A stretch of DNA of 64,000 nt from Neorhizobium vignae (lineage in GTDB: Bacteria > Pseudomonadota > Alphaproteobacteria > Rhizobiales > Rhizobiaceae). Positions 53,042-62,376 of the stretch are shown here, in pieces. A program made the translations under genes and the position numbers. Where the stretch lies: assembly GCF_000732195.1 (NCBI RefSeq), contig NZ_JNNU01000009.1, positions 62,001-126,000 on the forward strand, written 5' to 3'. The notes under the pieces were generated by a model. It made no database searches, had not been told where the DNA came from, and saw only the letters and a list, made by a program, of their open reading frames with translations. Positions within the stretch are counted from its first letter, which is position 1. Each line of letters begins with the position of its first letter.

Positions 53042-54190
53042 TTATCTCGCGTCCAGCGAGATCATCAGGTTGGCTAGCAGGGCGGTGCGCGGCGCAACGC
53101 TGCTGACGAAGATATGCTCGTTGAACGTATGCGCGCCGGCACCGTCTGCACCGAGCCCGTCGAGCGTCGGCACGCCGAGCGCTGCCGTGAAATTGCCGTC
53201 CGAGCCGCCGCCCGTCGTCACTCCTTCCAGCGCGATGCCGAGACCGTCGGCGATCTCTGCGGCGACATCGAAAAGGCGCTTGCCTTCATCCGACTGCGCG
53301 AATGGCGGACGGTTCATCTGGCCTTCGATTCCAAAGGTGATATCCGGATCGACAGGCTTCATCGCCTCGATCTTGCCGGCGATCTCCGCGGCGATCACAT
53401 CGTCGGGAACACGAACGTCAACCTGCAGACGGCATTCCGCCGGCACGGTGTTGCGGCCCGTTCCACCCTGGATCGTCCCGACCGTGACCGTAACGCCGCG
53501 CTCGGTGTCGTTGAGCGCCTCAAGCTCCAGAACCAGCCGGGCGGCTGCGCGAATGGCACTGCGGCCGTCCTGCGGCCTTGTACCGGCGTGCGAGGCATGT
53601 CCCCGCACGGCGACATCATACATGGCGACCCCTTTGCGGGCGATGACGATCTTGCCGCCATCGCGGGCGGGTTCCACCACCAGCGCATAACCTGCATTCT
53701 TCGCCGCCTCTTCCATGAAAGCGCGCGACGACAGGCTTCCCATCTCTTCGTCGGGCACGAAAATCAGGTCGATCGGCATCCTGCTGCCGTGCCTGACTGC
53801 GAGCTTCATCGCCTCGAGCGCCATCAGCGCGCCGGACTTCATGTCGTAGATGCCGGGGCCATAGAGCTTGTCCTCCTCCTGACGCAGCGGCAGCTGGTTG
53901 TCGATCACGCCGACCGCATGCACGGTATCGAGATGCGCCAGTACCAAAACGGTCTTTTCGTTGCCGCCAGCCGGGCGCGGCGATCGGATCGACAGGATAT
54001 CGCCGAAACCGAGCGTGCCCGGCACCCGTTCCGTCTCCAGACCAGCCGCCTTGCCGATCGCCTCAACCCGATCCGCCAATACGTTGACAGCCGCGGCATC
54101 CGGTGTCGGCGTCTCGATCTCGACCCACTGTTTCAACTCGTCGATGAGAGCCTTGTCGTCGATGTCCTTGGCGGAAATGGCAAGCGTCAT
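53042..54190 (-). CDS. M20 peptidase (carboxypeptidase G2-like)
   Basis: 382 residues. M20A zinc peptidase: LAHLDTVHA (His and Asp ligands) near 88, GIYDMKSGALMALEA near 117, PDEEMGS with the catalytic Glu pair near 152, and a C-terminal AHTFNEHIFV His ligand. The dimerisation domain (AVRGHASHAGTRPQDGRSAI) is present. Family members release C-terminal glutamate or act on N-acyl amino acids. The start at 54190 gives family length but has only a weak ribosome site. Convergent with the GntR gene. No catabolic partner is evident. Confidence 0.87.
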   Translation of the reverse strand: MTLAISAKDIDDKALIDELKQWVEIETPTPDAAAVNVLADRVEAIGKAAGLETERVPGTLGFGDILSIRSPRPAGGNEKTVLVLAHLDTVHAVGVIDNQLPLRQEEDKLYGPGIYDMKSGALMALEAMKLAVRHGSRMPIDLIFVPDEEMGSLSSRAFMEEAAKNAGYALVVEPARDGGKIVIARKGVAMYDVAVRGHASHAGTRPQDGRSAIRAAARLVLELEALNDTERGVTVTVGTIQGGTGRNTVPAECRLQVDVRVPDDVIAAEIAGKIEAMKPVDPDITFGIEGQMNRPPFAQSDEGKRLFDVAAEIADGLGIALEGVTTGGGSDGNFTAALGVPTLDGLGADGAGAHTFNEHIFVSSVAPRTALLANLMISLDAR

Positions 54191-54401
54191 GGTAGTAACC
54201 CTGGGCGTTCTTCGGGGGGGATGATGCCGCGGACGGTGCGGCCCGGCCACTATAGCCCGCCAAGAGAGGATCGCCAGACCCCCTGCCGAGATAACCGGCA
54301 AAATCGCGGGGCGCCCCGGATGGGGCACCTCGGTCGCGCGCCTGGGCCAGAACGGCGCTGCCGCGCGCGACTATGTGACGAGCGGGCCGGAAGATTTTGC
54401 T

Positions 54402-55262
54402 TCAGGCCGTCAGTGCTTCGAAATGCTGGAGCATGCGGGCGGCATCCGGCTCCCGGCCGGTGAACAGCTGAAAGGCGCCAACTGCTTGGAAGACGGCCAT
54501 GCCGCCGCCGTTCAACACCTGGCAGCCGCGCTGGCTGGCAACGCTCAGCAGCTCGGTTTCGAGCGGGAAATAGACGATCTCCGCTACCCAGTGATGCGAC
54601 TGGAGAAGTTCCGGCGGCAGCGGCAGGCCCGGGTATTTTGCCATGCCGGTCGGCGTTGCATGGATAATGCCCGAGACGTCCTGCATCGCCGAGGCGATAT
54701 CGGATGACGCCTGTATCGAGGCGTCCGGAAAGAGTGCGGACATCGTTTGGGCAAGCTGCTCGGCCCGATCTGGCTCGCGATCGAACACCGTGAGTGCCTT
54801 GAGGCCGAGGGACAGGATCGCATAGGCCGTCGCAACGCCTGCGCCACCGGCGCCGATCTGAACCGCCGCGCTGAGATCGGCCCCCGGCAGACCGCGGCGG
54901 AAACTTTCGGCGAAACCCCACCAGTCGGTATTGTGGCCAAATCGCTTGCCGTCCTTCAGCACCACCGTGTTGACGGCGCCGAGCGCCCTCGCCTCGTCGG
55001 AGAGTACGTCGAGATAGGGAATGACCAGCTGCTTGCAGGGGTGTGTGATGTTGAGGCCAATCAGCCCGCGTGCTTCCGCATCATCCAGGAGTTCAGGCAG
55101 GCTGCCGGGCGTCAACCCGAGCAGATTGAGATCGATCAGCTCATATTCGTAGCGAAAGCCTTGAGCTGCGCCTTCCTTCATATGCATGGCCGGCGTCAGC
55201 GACGCCTGGATGCCGGCGCCGATCAGGCCGGCCTTCAAGGGTTTCAGCAATGTCTCGGCCAT
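54402..55262 (-). CDS. Quinate/shikimate dehydrogenase-like protein
   Basis: 286 residues. GAGIQASLTPAMHMKEG near 15-31 (substrate Ser/Thr), GLNITHPCKQ with catalytic Lys77, NTDWWGF with Asp113, and a GAGGAG nucleotide loop near 137-142. The GAGIQAS-TPAMH start and NTDWWGF resemble catabolic quinate/shikimate dehydrogenases more than housekeeping AroE. Start at 55262, with GAGGCG upstream. It is the last gene of the leftward TRAP operon, which makes shikimate or quinate the likely cargo. Confidence 0.85.
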   Translation of the reverse strand: MAETLLKPLKAGLIGAGIQASLTPAMHMKEGAAQGFRYEYELIDLNLLGLTPGSLPELLDDAEARGLIGLNITHPCKQLVIPYLDVLSDEARALGAVNTVVLKDGKRFGHNTDWWGFAESFRRGLPGADLSAAVQIGAGGAGVATAYAILSLGLKALTVFDREPDRAEQLAQTMSALFPDASIQASSDIASAMQDVSGIIHATPTGMAKYPGLPLPPELLQSHHWVAEIVYFPLETELLSVASQRGCQVLNGGGMAVFQAVGAFQLFTGREPDAARMLQHFEALTA

Positions 55263-55323
55263 GGGTATCGCGCCTCGTTTCGGTGGAAGGACCGGCCCGC
55301 CGGAAGACGGGCCGGCGCGGATG

Positions 55324-56337
55324 TTACTTCTTGCGGACGGCGTCCAGTTCCTTGAAGAGCAGCGAAACGGTATCGGCACCCACATCGGCGCTGAACTTGT
55401 CGATCAGCGGCTTCACGGCATCGCGGATCTTCTGGGTTTCAGCGGGGCTGAGTTCGGTGACCTGCATGCCGGTCTTCTTGATCTCGTCGAGCGCCTTGGC
55501 GTCCGCTTCTCGGGAAACCTTGCGCTGGAAGTCGCGGGCTTCGGTCGCAGCCGACTGGAGAATGCCCTTTTCCTCGTCGTTAAGGCCGTCCCAGAACTTC
55601 TTGCTGATCAGCACGATCTGCGGATTGTACTGGTGGCGGGTGACCGTCAGGTACTTCTGCACTTCGTAGAACTTGGCGTTGATGATGTTGGCGAACGGAT
55701 TTTCCTGGCCGTCGACCGTACCGGTTTCAAGCGCGGTGTAGAGTTCTGTATAAGGGAGCGGCACGGCATTGGCGCCGAGGCTGTTGAACAGCTCGATCGG
55801 GATCGGCGACTGCAGCGTGCGGATCTTCAGGCCTTTGATGTCTTCGAGCTTGGTGACCGCGCGGCGATTATTGGTGAGGTTGCGGAAGCCGAGTTCCCAA
55901 TAGGCGAGACCCACGAGACCGGTCGCCGGCAGCTTTTCGGAAAGGCTCTTGCCGAAGGCGCCGTCCATGACCTTGTCGGCCTCTTCCCCGCTGTTGAACA
56001 GGAACGGCAGGTCGACGGCGCCAAACGCCTTCACGTTGCTCGACAGGATGCCGGCATTCAGCACCAGCATCTCGACCACGCCGCCCTGCAGCGCGGAGAC
56101 GGTCTGCACGTCGCCGCCGAGCACGCCGCCCGGAAACAGCTTGACGTCGATCTTGCCGCCGCTCTTCGACTTGACGATCTCGGCGAATTTTTCCATGCCG
56201 GTGACTTGCGGATGGCCCTTGTTGTTGGCAGCCGCGAACTTCAGCGCATGCGCGCGGACTTCGGCGGATGCCGTGCCGGCAAACAGCATCACCGGCAAGG
56301 CGATCCCGAGCGCCAGTTTCATCATCGTGTTGAACAT
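55324..56337 (-). CDS. TRAP transporter solute-binding protein (DctP-like)
   Basis: 337 residues from ATG 56337 (GTGGGAGGAA before it). Sec signal ends at GTASAE. DctP landmarks: FAAANNKGHPQVTGMEKFAE, LGFRNLTNNRRAV, GLKIRTLQSPIPIELFNSLG with the substrate-carboxylate arginine, and ALETGTVDGQENPFANI. Binds an organic acid for the membrane parts encoded upstream in the same operon. Unusually it lies third, after small and large permease. Confidence 0.92.
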   Translation of the reverse strand: MFNTMMKLALGIALPVMLFAGTASAEVRAHALKFAAANNKGHPQVTGMEKFAEIVKSKSGGKIDVKLFPGGVLGGDVQTVSALQGGVVEMLVLNAGILSSNVKAFGAVDLPFLFNSGEEADKVMDGAFGKSLSEKLPATGLVGLAYWELGFRNLTNNRRAVTKLEDIKGLKIRTLQSPIPIELFNSLGANAVPLPYTELYTALETGTVDGQENPFANIINAKFYEVQKYLTVTRHQYNPQIVLISKKFWDGLNDEEKGILQSAATEARDFQRKVSREADAKALDEIKKTGMQVTELSPAETQKIRDAVKPLIDKFSADVGADTVSLLFKELDAVRKK

Positions 56338-56410
56338 GTTTTCCTCCCACTGATGGCCGGGGACCCCCACGGCCGGTTGATATGCACTAGGTTACAGAAG
56401 CTTCCCGGCC

Positions 56411-57691
56411 TCACCGCCCGAACCAGGCGACCGGCACGGTCACCAGTTGCGGGAAGAGGACGAGAAGGAAGAGAACGATCAGTTCGGCGATCAGGAAGGG
56501 CATCACGCCCTTCATCAGGTCTTCCATCGAGAGCTTGGAGACGCCGCAGATGACGTTGAGTACCGTACCCACCGGCGGCGTGATCAGGCCGATCGAGTTG
56601 TTGATGATGAAAAGCACGCCGAAATAGACGGGATCGATGCCCGCCTGCTTGATGATCGGCATCAGCACCGGCGTCATCACCAGAATGGTCGGCGTCATGT
56701 CCATCGCGGTACCGACCAGGACGATCAGCACCATGATCGCGAGCAGCAGCAGCGTCTGGTTGTCCATCAGCGGCTCGAGCAGCGCGACGAGATCGCCGGG
56801 TACGTCGGCAACCGTGATCAGCCAGGCCGAAACCGCGGCACAGGCGACGAGGAACATCACGACCGCGGTGATCTTCGCAGCCGCCACGAAGACGCTGAAG
56901 AGTTCGGAAGGCGCAAGCTCGCGATAAACGACCATCGAGACGAACAGCGAATAGACGGCGGCGACGACGCCGGCTTCGGTCGGCGTGAACACGCCGAACT
57001 TCAGTCCGACGATGATGATCACCGGCAGCATCAGCGCCCAGATGCTGTCGACGAGCGCCTTGATGCGCACCTCGCGGCTCTGTCTCGGGGGCAGTTCGAA
57101 CTGCTCCTTGCGGGCGACGATCAGCCAGGTAATGCAGAGCGCCAATGCGATCAGCAGGCCGGGAACGATGCCTGCGAGGAAGAGCTTGGTGATCGAGACG
57201 CCGCCGATGACGCCATAGAGGATGAAGCCGATCGAAGGCGGGATGATCGGCCCTATGACCGAAGCCGATGCCAGCAGTCCGCCGGTCCGCGCCGGATCAT
57301 GGCCCGATTTGATCATCATCGGGTAAAGAAGCGCGCCGAGCGCAGCGGCATCCGCCACCGCCGAACCCGAAAGGCTCGACAACACGCAGGCGGCGAAGAT
57401 CGCCACGAAACCGAGACCACCGCGCACGTGGCCGACCAGGGCCATGGCGAGATTGACGATACGCTTCGACAGGCCTCCGGTATTCATCACCTCGCCGGCA
57501 AGCAGGAAGAAGGGAACGGCCATCAGCGGAAAGCTGTCGGCGCCGTTCAGCACGTTCTGCGCGACGATCTGGGCGTCGAAGATGTCCATGTACATCATCA
57601 GCGCCACGCCGCTGAGGATCAGCGCAAACGCGATCGGCACGCCGAGCGCCATGGGACCAAGAAGGGCGCCGAGGAAAATGGTGAGCGTCAT
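56411..57691 (-). CDS. TRAP transporter large permease (DctM-like)
   Basis: 426 residues, about 12 helices. Landmarks: PIAFALILSGVALMMYMD, PFFLLAGEVMNTGGLSKRIV, SSLSGSAVADAAALG, IIPPSIGFILYGVIGGVS and GLITPPVGTVLNVICGVSK. Start at 57691 preceded by GAGGAGAG. Second gene of the operon. Confidence 0.93.
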   Translation of the reverse strand: MTLTIFLGALLGPMALGVPIAFALILSGVALMMYMDIFDAQIVAQNVLNGADSFPLMAVPFFLLAGEVMNTGGLSKRIVNLAMALVGHVRGGLGFVAIFAACVLSSLSGSAVADAAALGALLYPMMIKSGHDPARTGGLLASASVIGPIIPPSIGFILYGVIGGVSITKLFLAGIVPGLLIALALCITWLIVARKEQFELPPRQSREVRIKALVDSIWALMLPVIIIVGLKFGVFTPTEAGVVAAVYSLFVSMVVYRELAPSELFSVFVAAAKITAVVMFLVACAAVSAWLITVADVPGDLVALLEPLMDNQTLLLLAIMVLIVLVGTAMDMTPTILVMTPVLMPIIKQAGIDPVYFGVLFIINNSIGLITPPVGTVLNVICGVSKLSMEDLMKGVMPFLIAELIVLFLLVLFPQLVTVPVAWFGR

Positions 57692-57701
57692 CGGTCTCTC
57701 C

Positions 57702-58265
57702 TCAGGCCTTGGGGACGCCGGCGGCGACCGCGGCTTCCGGATGGTTGTCGAGAGCCACCTCCTCCTCGCTGTCGCGCACCAGTTGGGCAGTCGCGATATC
57801 GATGCGGCCGGTTGCCACCTGGAAGGCGTCCCAGAGGATGATGAGGAAGGTCGGAACCCCGAACGCAAGGCCGGCGCCGTAGAACCAGCCCATCGAAATG
57901 CCGGTTGCGGGCATGGTGGCGGGCAGGTTGATCAGCGTCTGCGTCCAGCTTCCGCTGATCAACAGCCAGGTGGCGACGAGCATGAGCCCCTGCCCCATCA
58001 GCACTGCGATCCTGGCACTTGTCGGCGGCAGCCGCTTCAGAAGCGAATCGACACCGAGGTGGCCGTGTTCGCGCATCGCAACGACGCCACCGAGAAACGT
58101 CAGCCAGATGAAGAAGACGCGCGACAGCTCTTCCGAAACGGTGATCCCCTGATTGAAGGCATAACGCAGCACGACATTGCCAAAGACAAGCACCACCATG
58201 CCTGCCAGAAGCAGGGCGATGACGACCTTCAGCGCGAAGAAATAGAAATCGATGATTCGTGTCAC
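57702..58265 (-). CDS. TRAP transporter small permease (DctQ-like)
   Basis: 187 residues with four membrane helices (near 8-30, 45-62, 85-105 and 125-147) and a short charged C-terminal tail. First gene of the leftward operon DctQ-DctM-DctP-dehydrogenase. Its start is 137 nt from the operator-like palindrome shared with the divergent TetR gene. Confidence 0.9.
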   Translation of the reverse strand: MTRIIDFYFFALKVVIALLLAGMVVLVFGNVVLRYAFNQGITVSEELSRVFFIWLTFLGGVVAMREHGHLGVDSLLKRLPPTSARIAVLMGQGLMLVATWLLISGSWTQTLINLPATMPATGISMGWFYGAGLAFGVPTFLIILWDAFQVATGRIDIATAQLVRDSEEEVALDNHPEAAVAAGVPKA

Positions 58266-58401
58266 TTCCGTCCTCCCAAGGCTTCCGTCACCGGATGTCG
58301 ATAGCGGCCTCCGCTGATGCGGCTGGCCAATCGGTCCTTTGACGAGATAACCTCCGCCGGGACCGCCTCCTCAGGGATCGACCGGCAATTCGGATAAAAT
58401 G

Positions 58402-58417
58402 TACGAACTAGTGCGTA
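58402..58417. promoter_or_regulatory. Near-perfect palindrome TACGAACTAGTGCGTA
   Basis: 16 bp of dyad symmetry with one mismatched pair (TACG-n-ACTAGT-n-CGTA) between the TRAP operon and the divergent TetR gene; a likely TetR operator for the TRAP promoter. Confidence 0.6.
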
Positions 58418-58487
58418 TGTCAAGCGCGATCTATTGAAAGCCTCCCACAGGCCCATTATGACTTTGGAACAAATGCGAAAATTCGAT

Positions 58488-58507
58488 GTGGACAATCGGT
58501 TGTCCAC
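58488..58507. promoter_or_regulatory. Perfect inverted repeat GTGGACAA-TCGG-TTGTCCAC
   Basis: 8-bp perfect arms around TCGG, 20 nt before the chosen TetR start. Suggests autoregulation, and that translation starts at 58527 rather than at upstream in-frame ATGs, which would place the repeat within the coding part. Confidence 0.6.
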
Positions 58508-58526
58508 AAGGCCTGTTTCTGTGAGC

Positions 58527-59198
58527 ATGGCGGACGAAACGGTGAAGGCGGATTCGGGGATGGCGGCGAAACGCGAAAACGGCAGGAAAAACGACCCGCA
58601 ACGCACCCAGGAAGACATCCTGGATGTGGCGACGGAGGAGTTCACGACCCATGGCCTCGCCGGCGGCCGTGTCGATGCGATCGCGGAGAAAACCCGCACC
58701 TCGAAACGGATGATCTACTACTACTTCGGCAGCAAAGAGGGGCTCTACCTCGCCGTTCTCGAGCGAGCCTACCGCAAGATCCGCACGCTGGAAGAAGACC
58801 TGCAGCTTTCCAACCTGCCCCCGGAACAAGCGCTGCGGGTGCTGATCTCGACGACCTTCGAACATGACGAGGCGAATCCGGAATTCGTCCGGCTGGTCAG
58901 CATTGAGAACATCCACCACGCCGCACATATGCTGCGGTCCGAGGCGATCCGAGACCTGAACGTCTCGGTCATCGAGACGATTGCCGCGATCCTTGATCGC
59001 GGTATCGCGGCCGGCGTTTTTGCCCGCAAAGCCGACCCGATCGACATTCACATGCTGATCAGCGCCTTCTGCTTCTTCCGCGTCTCCAACCGCTATACGT
59101 TCGGCACGATCTTCCGCCGCGACCTTTCGGAACCGGCGACCATGGAACGCCATAAGGGCATGATCGCCGACGCGGTGATCAGCTACCTGAAAACCTAG
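58527..59198 (+). CDS. TetR-family regulator
   Basis: 223 residues from ATG 58527; ATGs at 58434 and 58458 are possible but include the palindrome in the gene. Helix-turn-helix GGRVDAIAEKTRTSKRMIYYYFGSKE-like region spans about 45-70; the C-terminal domain has LVSIENIHHAAHM and FRVSNRYTFGTIFRRDL, a pattern of TetR_C regulators of aromatic and shikimate-type catabolism. Faces the TRAP/shikimate operon and probably represses it. Its stop overlaps the convergent maiA stop. Confidence 0.9.
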   Translation: MADETVKADSGMAAKRENGRKNDPQRTQEDILDVATEEFTTHGLAGGRVDAIAEKTRTSKRMIYYYFGSKEGLYLAVLERAYRKIRTLEEDLQLSNLPPEQALRVLISTTFEHDEANPEFVRLVSIENIHHAAHMLRSEAIRDLNVSVIETIAAILDRGIAAGVFARKADPIDIHMLISAFCFFRVSNRYTFGTIFRRDLSEPATMERHKGMIADAVISYLKT

Positions 59199-59830
59199 CG
59201 AACCGCCTTGTCGGGATGGGCGTTGGCAAACGGTTTCAGCTCGGCGCAGCGGTCGGCGATCTCGACAAGTTTCGGGCAACCCGAGAGATCGACGCCCCAT
59301 CGCCGCGCATTGTAGACCTGCGGCACGAGACAGATATCCGCCATGCTCGGCCGGTCGCCGTGACAGAATGTGCCCGTCGATGGGGAACCGAGCAGTGCCT
59401 CGAAGGCGGCCAGCCCCTCGCCGATGAACTTCCGCATCCAGGCCACCCGGGTTTCGTCGCCGCCACCGGTCAGTGACATGACGTGGCCCGTGACGTTGAG
59501 ATTGCAGACCGGGTGGATTTCCATGGCGATGACATAAGAGAGCGCCCTCACCCGCTGCCGGCCGACGGAATCTCCCGGCAGGAAAGCCCCGCCGCGCGTC
59601 TCGTCGAGATATTCGATCACGGCGAGCGACTGGGTGAAGCTGTGCCCGTCAATTTCCAGCATCGGAACAAGCCCTTGAGGATTGCGATGAAGATGCTCCG
59701 GCGACTTGTGCGCCTTGGCGAGCAGATCGACCGGCACCGACCGGAACGTCTCCGCAACCATGTTGAGGGCGATCCTCAACCGGTAGCTCGCCGATGACCG
59801 CCAGTAATCGTAGAGCACCGTATCGCTCAT
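59195..59830 (-). CDS. maiA: Maleylacetoacetate isomerase (GST zeta class)
   Basis: 211 residues. Zeta-class GST: YDYWRSSASYRLRIALN near 7-23, where the usual SSCS motif reads SSAS (Cys replaced by Ala; the glutathione-contacting Ser is kept), PQGLVPMLEIDG, QSLAVIEYLDE near 70 and a C-terminal helical domain with SMADICLVPQVYNARRWG. It converts maleylacetoacetate to fumarylacetoacetate with glutathione. Start ATG overlaps the fumarylacetoacetase stop (TGATG). Third and last gene of the hmgA-fah-maiA operon. Confidence 0.93.
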   Translation of the reverse strand: MSDTVLYDYWRSSASYRLRIALNMVAETFRSVPVDLLAKAHKSPEHLHRNPQGLVPMLEIDGHSFTQSLAVIEYLDETRGGAFLPGDSVGRQRVRALSYVIAMEIHPVCNLNVTGHVMSLTGGGDETRVAWMRKFIGEGLAAFEALLGSPSTGTFCHGDRPSMADICLVPQVYNARRWGVDLSGCPKLVEIADRCAELKPFANAHPDKAVR

Positions 59831-60846
59831 CAAGCCTTCTCGTATTTCGTCACGGTCTGCTCGATCGCGCCAAAGATCGAATGACCCTTGTCGTCCTTCA
59901 TCTCGATCCGCACCGTATCCCCGAAATGCAGGAACGGCGTTTTCGGCACGCCGAGATTGATCGTCTCAATGGTGCGGATTTCGGCGATGCAGGAATAGCC
60001 GGCCCCGCCATCGGCAACCGGCTTGCCGGGGCCGCCGTCGAGCTTGTTGGAGACGGTACCCGAACCGATGATCGTGCCCGCGACCAGCGGCCTGGTCTTC
60101 GCCGCATGGGCGATCAACTGCGGGAAATCGAAGGTCATGTCGATGCCCGCATTGGCCCGGCCGAAAGGTTTGCCGTTCAGATCGACCTTCAGAGGCCGCG
60201 AAAGCTTGCCGCCATCCCAGACGGAACCCAGCTCGTCCGGCGAGACCGCGACCGGCGAAAACGCCGAGGACGGTTTCGACTGGAAAAAGCCAAATCCCTT
60301 GGCGAGTTCGGACGGGATCAGCCCGCGTAACGACACGTCGTTGACGAGCAACACGAGGCGGATCGCCTCCCGCGCTTCATCGACGGTAGCTCCCATCGGC
60401 ACGTCGCCGACGATCACGGCGATTTCGCCCTCCATATCCGCACCCCAGGCTTCGTCGCCAAGCGGGATCGGATCGCGCGGGCCGAGGAAACTGTCGGAAC
60501 CGCCCTGATACATCAGAGGATCGGTCCAGAAGCTCTCCGGCATGTCCGCATTGCGCGCCCGGCGCACCAGTTCGACGTGATTGAGGTAGGCAGACCCGTC
60601 AGCCCACTGGTAGGCGCGCGGCAGCGGCGATGCGGCATCATGTTCGTGGAAACGGATGGTCGGCTGCGAACCGGTCTCGATACCCTCCGCGACCCGTTCG
60701 AGCCGCGGGCCGACATAGGCCCAGTCATCGAGCGCGGCCTGGAGCGTGCGGGCGATATGGCCGACCTCCGAGCATTCGGTCAGGTCCTTCGAGACGACGA
60801 CCAGGCGGCCGTCGCGGGTGGAGTCCTTCAGTGTCGCGAGCTTCAT
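59830..60846 (-). CDS. fahA: Fumarylacetoacetase (FAH family)
   Basis: 338 residues, the short bacterial FAH form. MYQGGSDSFLGPRDPIPLGD near 112-131, then WGADMEGEIAVIVGDVPMG with the acidic metal ligands, VNDVSLRGLIPSELAKGFGF near 168 and GSGTVSNKLD near 264. Cleaves fumarylacetoacetate to fumarate and acetoacetate, last step of tyrosine breakdown. Lies 87 nt after hmgA. Confidence 0.93.
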   Translation of the reverse strand: MKLATLKDSTRDGRLVVVSKDLTECSEVGHIARTLQAALDDWAYVGPRLERVAEGIETGSQPTIRFHEHDAASPLPRAYQWADGSAYLNHVELVRRARNADMPESFWTDPLMYQGGSDSFLGPRDPIPLGDEAWGADMEGEIAVIVGDVPMGATVDEAREAIRLVLLVNDVSLRGLIPSELAKGFGFFQSKPSSAFSPVAVSPDELGSVWDGGKLSRPLKVDLNGKPFGRANAGIDMTFDFPQLIAHAAKTRPLVAGTIIGSGTVSNKLDGGPGKPVADGGAGYSCIAEIRTIETINLGVPKTPFLHFGDTVRIEMKDDKGHSIFGAIEQTVTKYEKA

Positions 60847-60932
60847 GAATGAGTGTTTCCCGTTTTATCGTTGGTATTGCCCTCAGAATGTGAGGAGATC
60901 GCGCCAGAAGGCAACCGTAATGTAGCACCGCC

Positions 60933-62297
60933 TCACTTGATCCCCGGCGTGCCGTCGAACTTTCGCTCGAGACCTGACCAGCAATCCACGTAATTATCCT
61001 GCAGGGTCTTCAGTTCGGCCGCGAATTTGGTGAGCTGCTGGGGGAAACGGGTCTCGAACATGAACGCCATCGTATTGTCGAGCTTGACGGGTTTGAGCTC
61101 GCCGTTCGAGGCCTTTTCGAAGCCGGTAAAGTCAGGCCCGTGCGGCAGCATCATGTTGTGCAGGCTCATGCCGCCCGGCACGAAACCCTCCTCCTTGGCG
61201 TCGTAGCGGCCGCAGATCAGGCCCATGAATTCGCTCATGATGTTGCGATGGTACCAGGGCGGCCGGAACGTGTGCTCGGCCACCAGCCAGCGCGGCGGGA
61301 AGATCACGAAGTCGACATTCGCGGTTCCCTCTTCGCCAGAGGGCGCGGTGAGAACCGTGAAGATAGACGGATCTGGGTGGTCGAAGAGAATGGCGCCGAC
61401 CGGGGAGAAGGTGCGCAGGTCGTATTTGTAGGGCGCATAATTGCCGTGCCAGGCAACCACGTCCAGCGGCGAATGGCCGATCTCGGTCACATGGAAGGAA
61501 CCGCACCATTTCACATGCACCCGGCAGGGCGTCTCCTTGTCCTCATAGGCCGCCACCGGCGTCTTGAAATCGCGCGGATTGGCAAGGCAGTTGGCGCCGA
61601 TCGGCCCGCGATCCGGCAGGGTGAACTTGGCGCCGTAATTCTCGCAGATATACCCGCGCCAGACCTTTTCCTCGCCGAGCCGGGTCACCTTGAACATGGT
61701 CCCGCGCGGGATGATGCAGATCTCCGAAGGCTCCAGATCCATCTTGCCAAGCTCGGTGAAGACGCGGATCGAACCCGCCTCCGGCACGATCATCATCTCG
61801 CCGTCGGCATTGAAGAAATAGTCGTCCACCATGTCGCTGTTGAAGACATAGACATGCGCCGCCATGCCCGACTGGGAGAGCGCATCGCCCGCCGTCGTCA
61901 TGGTGCGGACGCCTTCGAGGAAGTTCAGCTGCTCGTGAGGTGACGGCAGCGGGCTCCAGCGGAGCTGGCCGAGCGCCAGTGAATGTTCGGCGACATGCGG
62001 TGCCGTCTTCCACAGAGGATAATCGATCTTCGTGAACCGGCCGGTATGCCGCACGCTCGGGCGGATACGGTAGAGCCAGGAGCGCTCGTTGGTGCCGCGC
62101 GGTGCGGTGAACGGCGAGCCGGAGAGCTGCTCGGCATAAAGCCCGTAATTGCATTTCTGCGGGCTGTTCTGGCCCTGCGGCAGGGCGCCTGGCAGGCTCT
62201 CGGTTTCGAAATCATTGCCGAAGCCCGGCATATAGGCGAGCGTCTCGGCATTCGCCCCGGTAAACTGCGCGGCGTTCGGATCGACCTTGTCCAGCAT
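60933..62297 (-). CDS. hmgA: Homogentisate 1,2-dioxygenase
   Basis: 454 residues, typical length. [19 protein letters not shown] near 23-41, [12 protein letters not shown], and the Fe site in [16 protein letters not shown] (His and Glu) with a further His in MLPHGPDF. It opens the homogentisate ring to maleylacetoacetate. Start at 62297 after GGGAGGAAA. First gene of the leftward operon and divergent from a MarR gene across an 80-bp gap with a palindrome. Confidence 0.96.
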   Translation of the reverse strand: MLDKVDPNAAQFTGANAETLAYMPGFGNDFETESLPGALPQGQNSPQKCNYGLYAEQLSGSPFTAPRGTNERSWLYRIRPSVRHTGRFTKIDYPLWKTAPHVAEHSLALGQLRWSPLPSPHEQLNFLEGVRTMTTAGDALSQSGMAAHVYVFNSDMVDDYFFNADGEMMIVPEAGSIRVFTELGKMDLEPSEICIIPRGTMFKVTRLGEEKVWRGYICENYGAKFTLPDRGPIGANCLANPRDFKTPVAAYEDKETPCRVHVKWCGSFHVTEIGHSPLDVVAWHGNYAPYKYDLRTFSPVGAILFDHPDPSIFTVLTAPSGEEGTANVDFVIFPPRWLVAEHTFRPPWYHRNIMSEFMGLICGRYDAKEEGFVPGGMSLHNMMLPHGPDFTGFEKASNGELKPVKLDNTMAFMFETRFPQQLTKFAAELKTLQDNYVDCWSGLERKFDGTPGIK

Positions 62298-62324
62298 GGC
62301 TTGTTTCCTCCCATGGCGACGATA

Positions 62325-62342
62325 TGGTTGCAAATGTAACCA
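62325..62342. promoter_or_regulatory. Palindromic MarR-type operator between hmgA and its regulator
   Basis: TGGTTGCAAATGTAACCA has dyad symmetry TGGTT-n-CA-nn-TG-n-AACCA. A further TGTAACCATCAA copy at 62350-62361 repeats the right half (62335-62346). All lie in the 79-bp gap between divergent hmgA and marR genes. Confidence 0.65.
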
Positions 62343-62376
62343 TCAATTTTGTAACCATCAACGCCCCATCAATGAT

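Noticed and set aside
54332-54371. 9-bp GC hairpin (GTCGCGCGC / GCGCGCGAC) after the dehydrogenase gene
   Set aside because: Long 21-nt loop and no T-run, so terminator function is unsupported; simple CG alternation can arise by chance.
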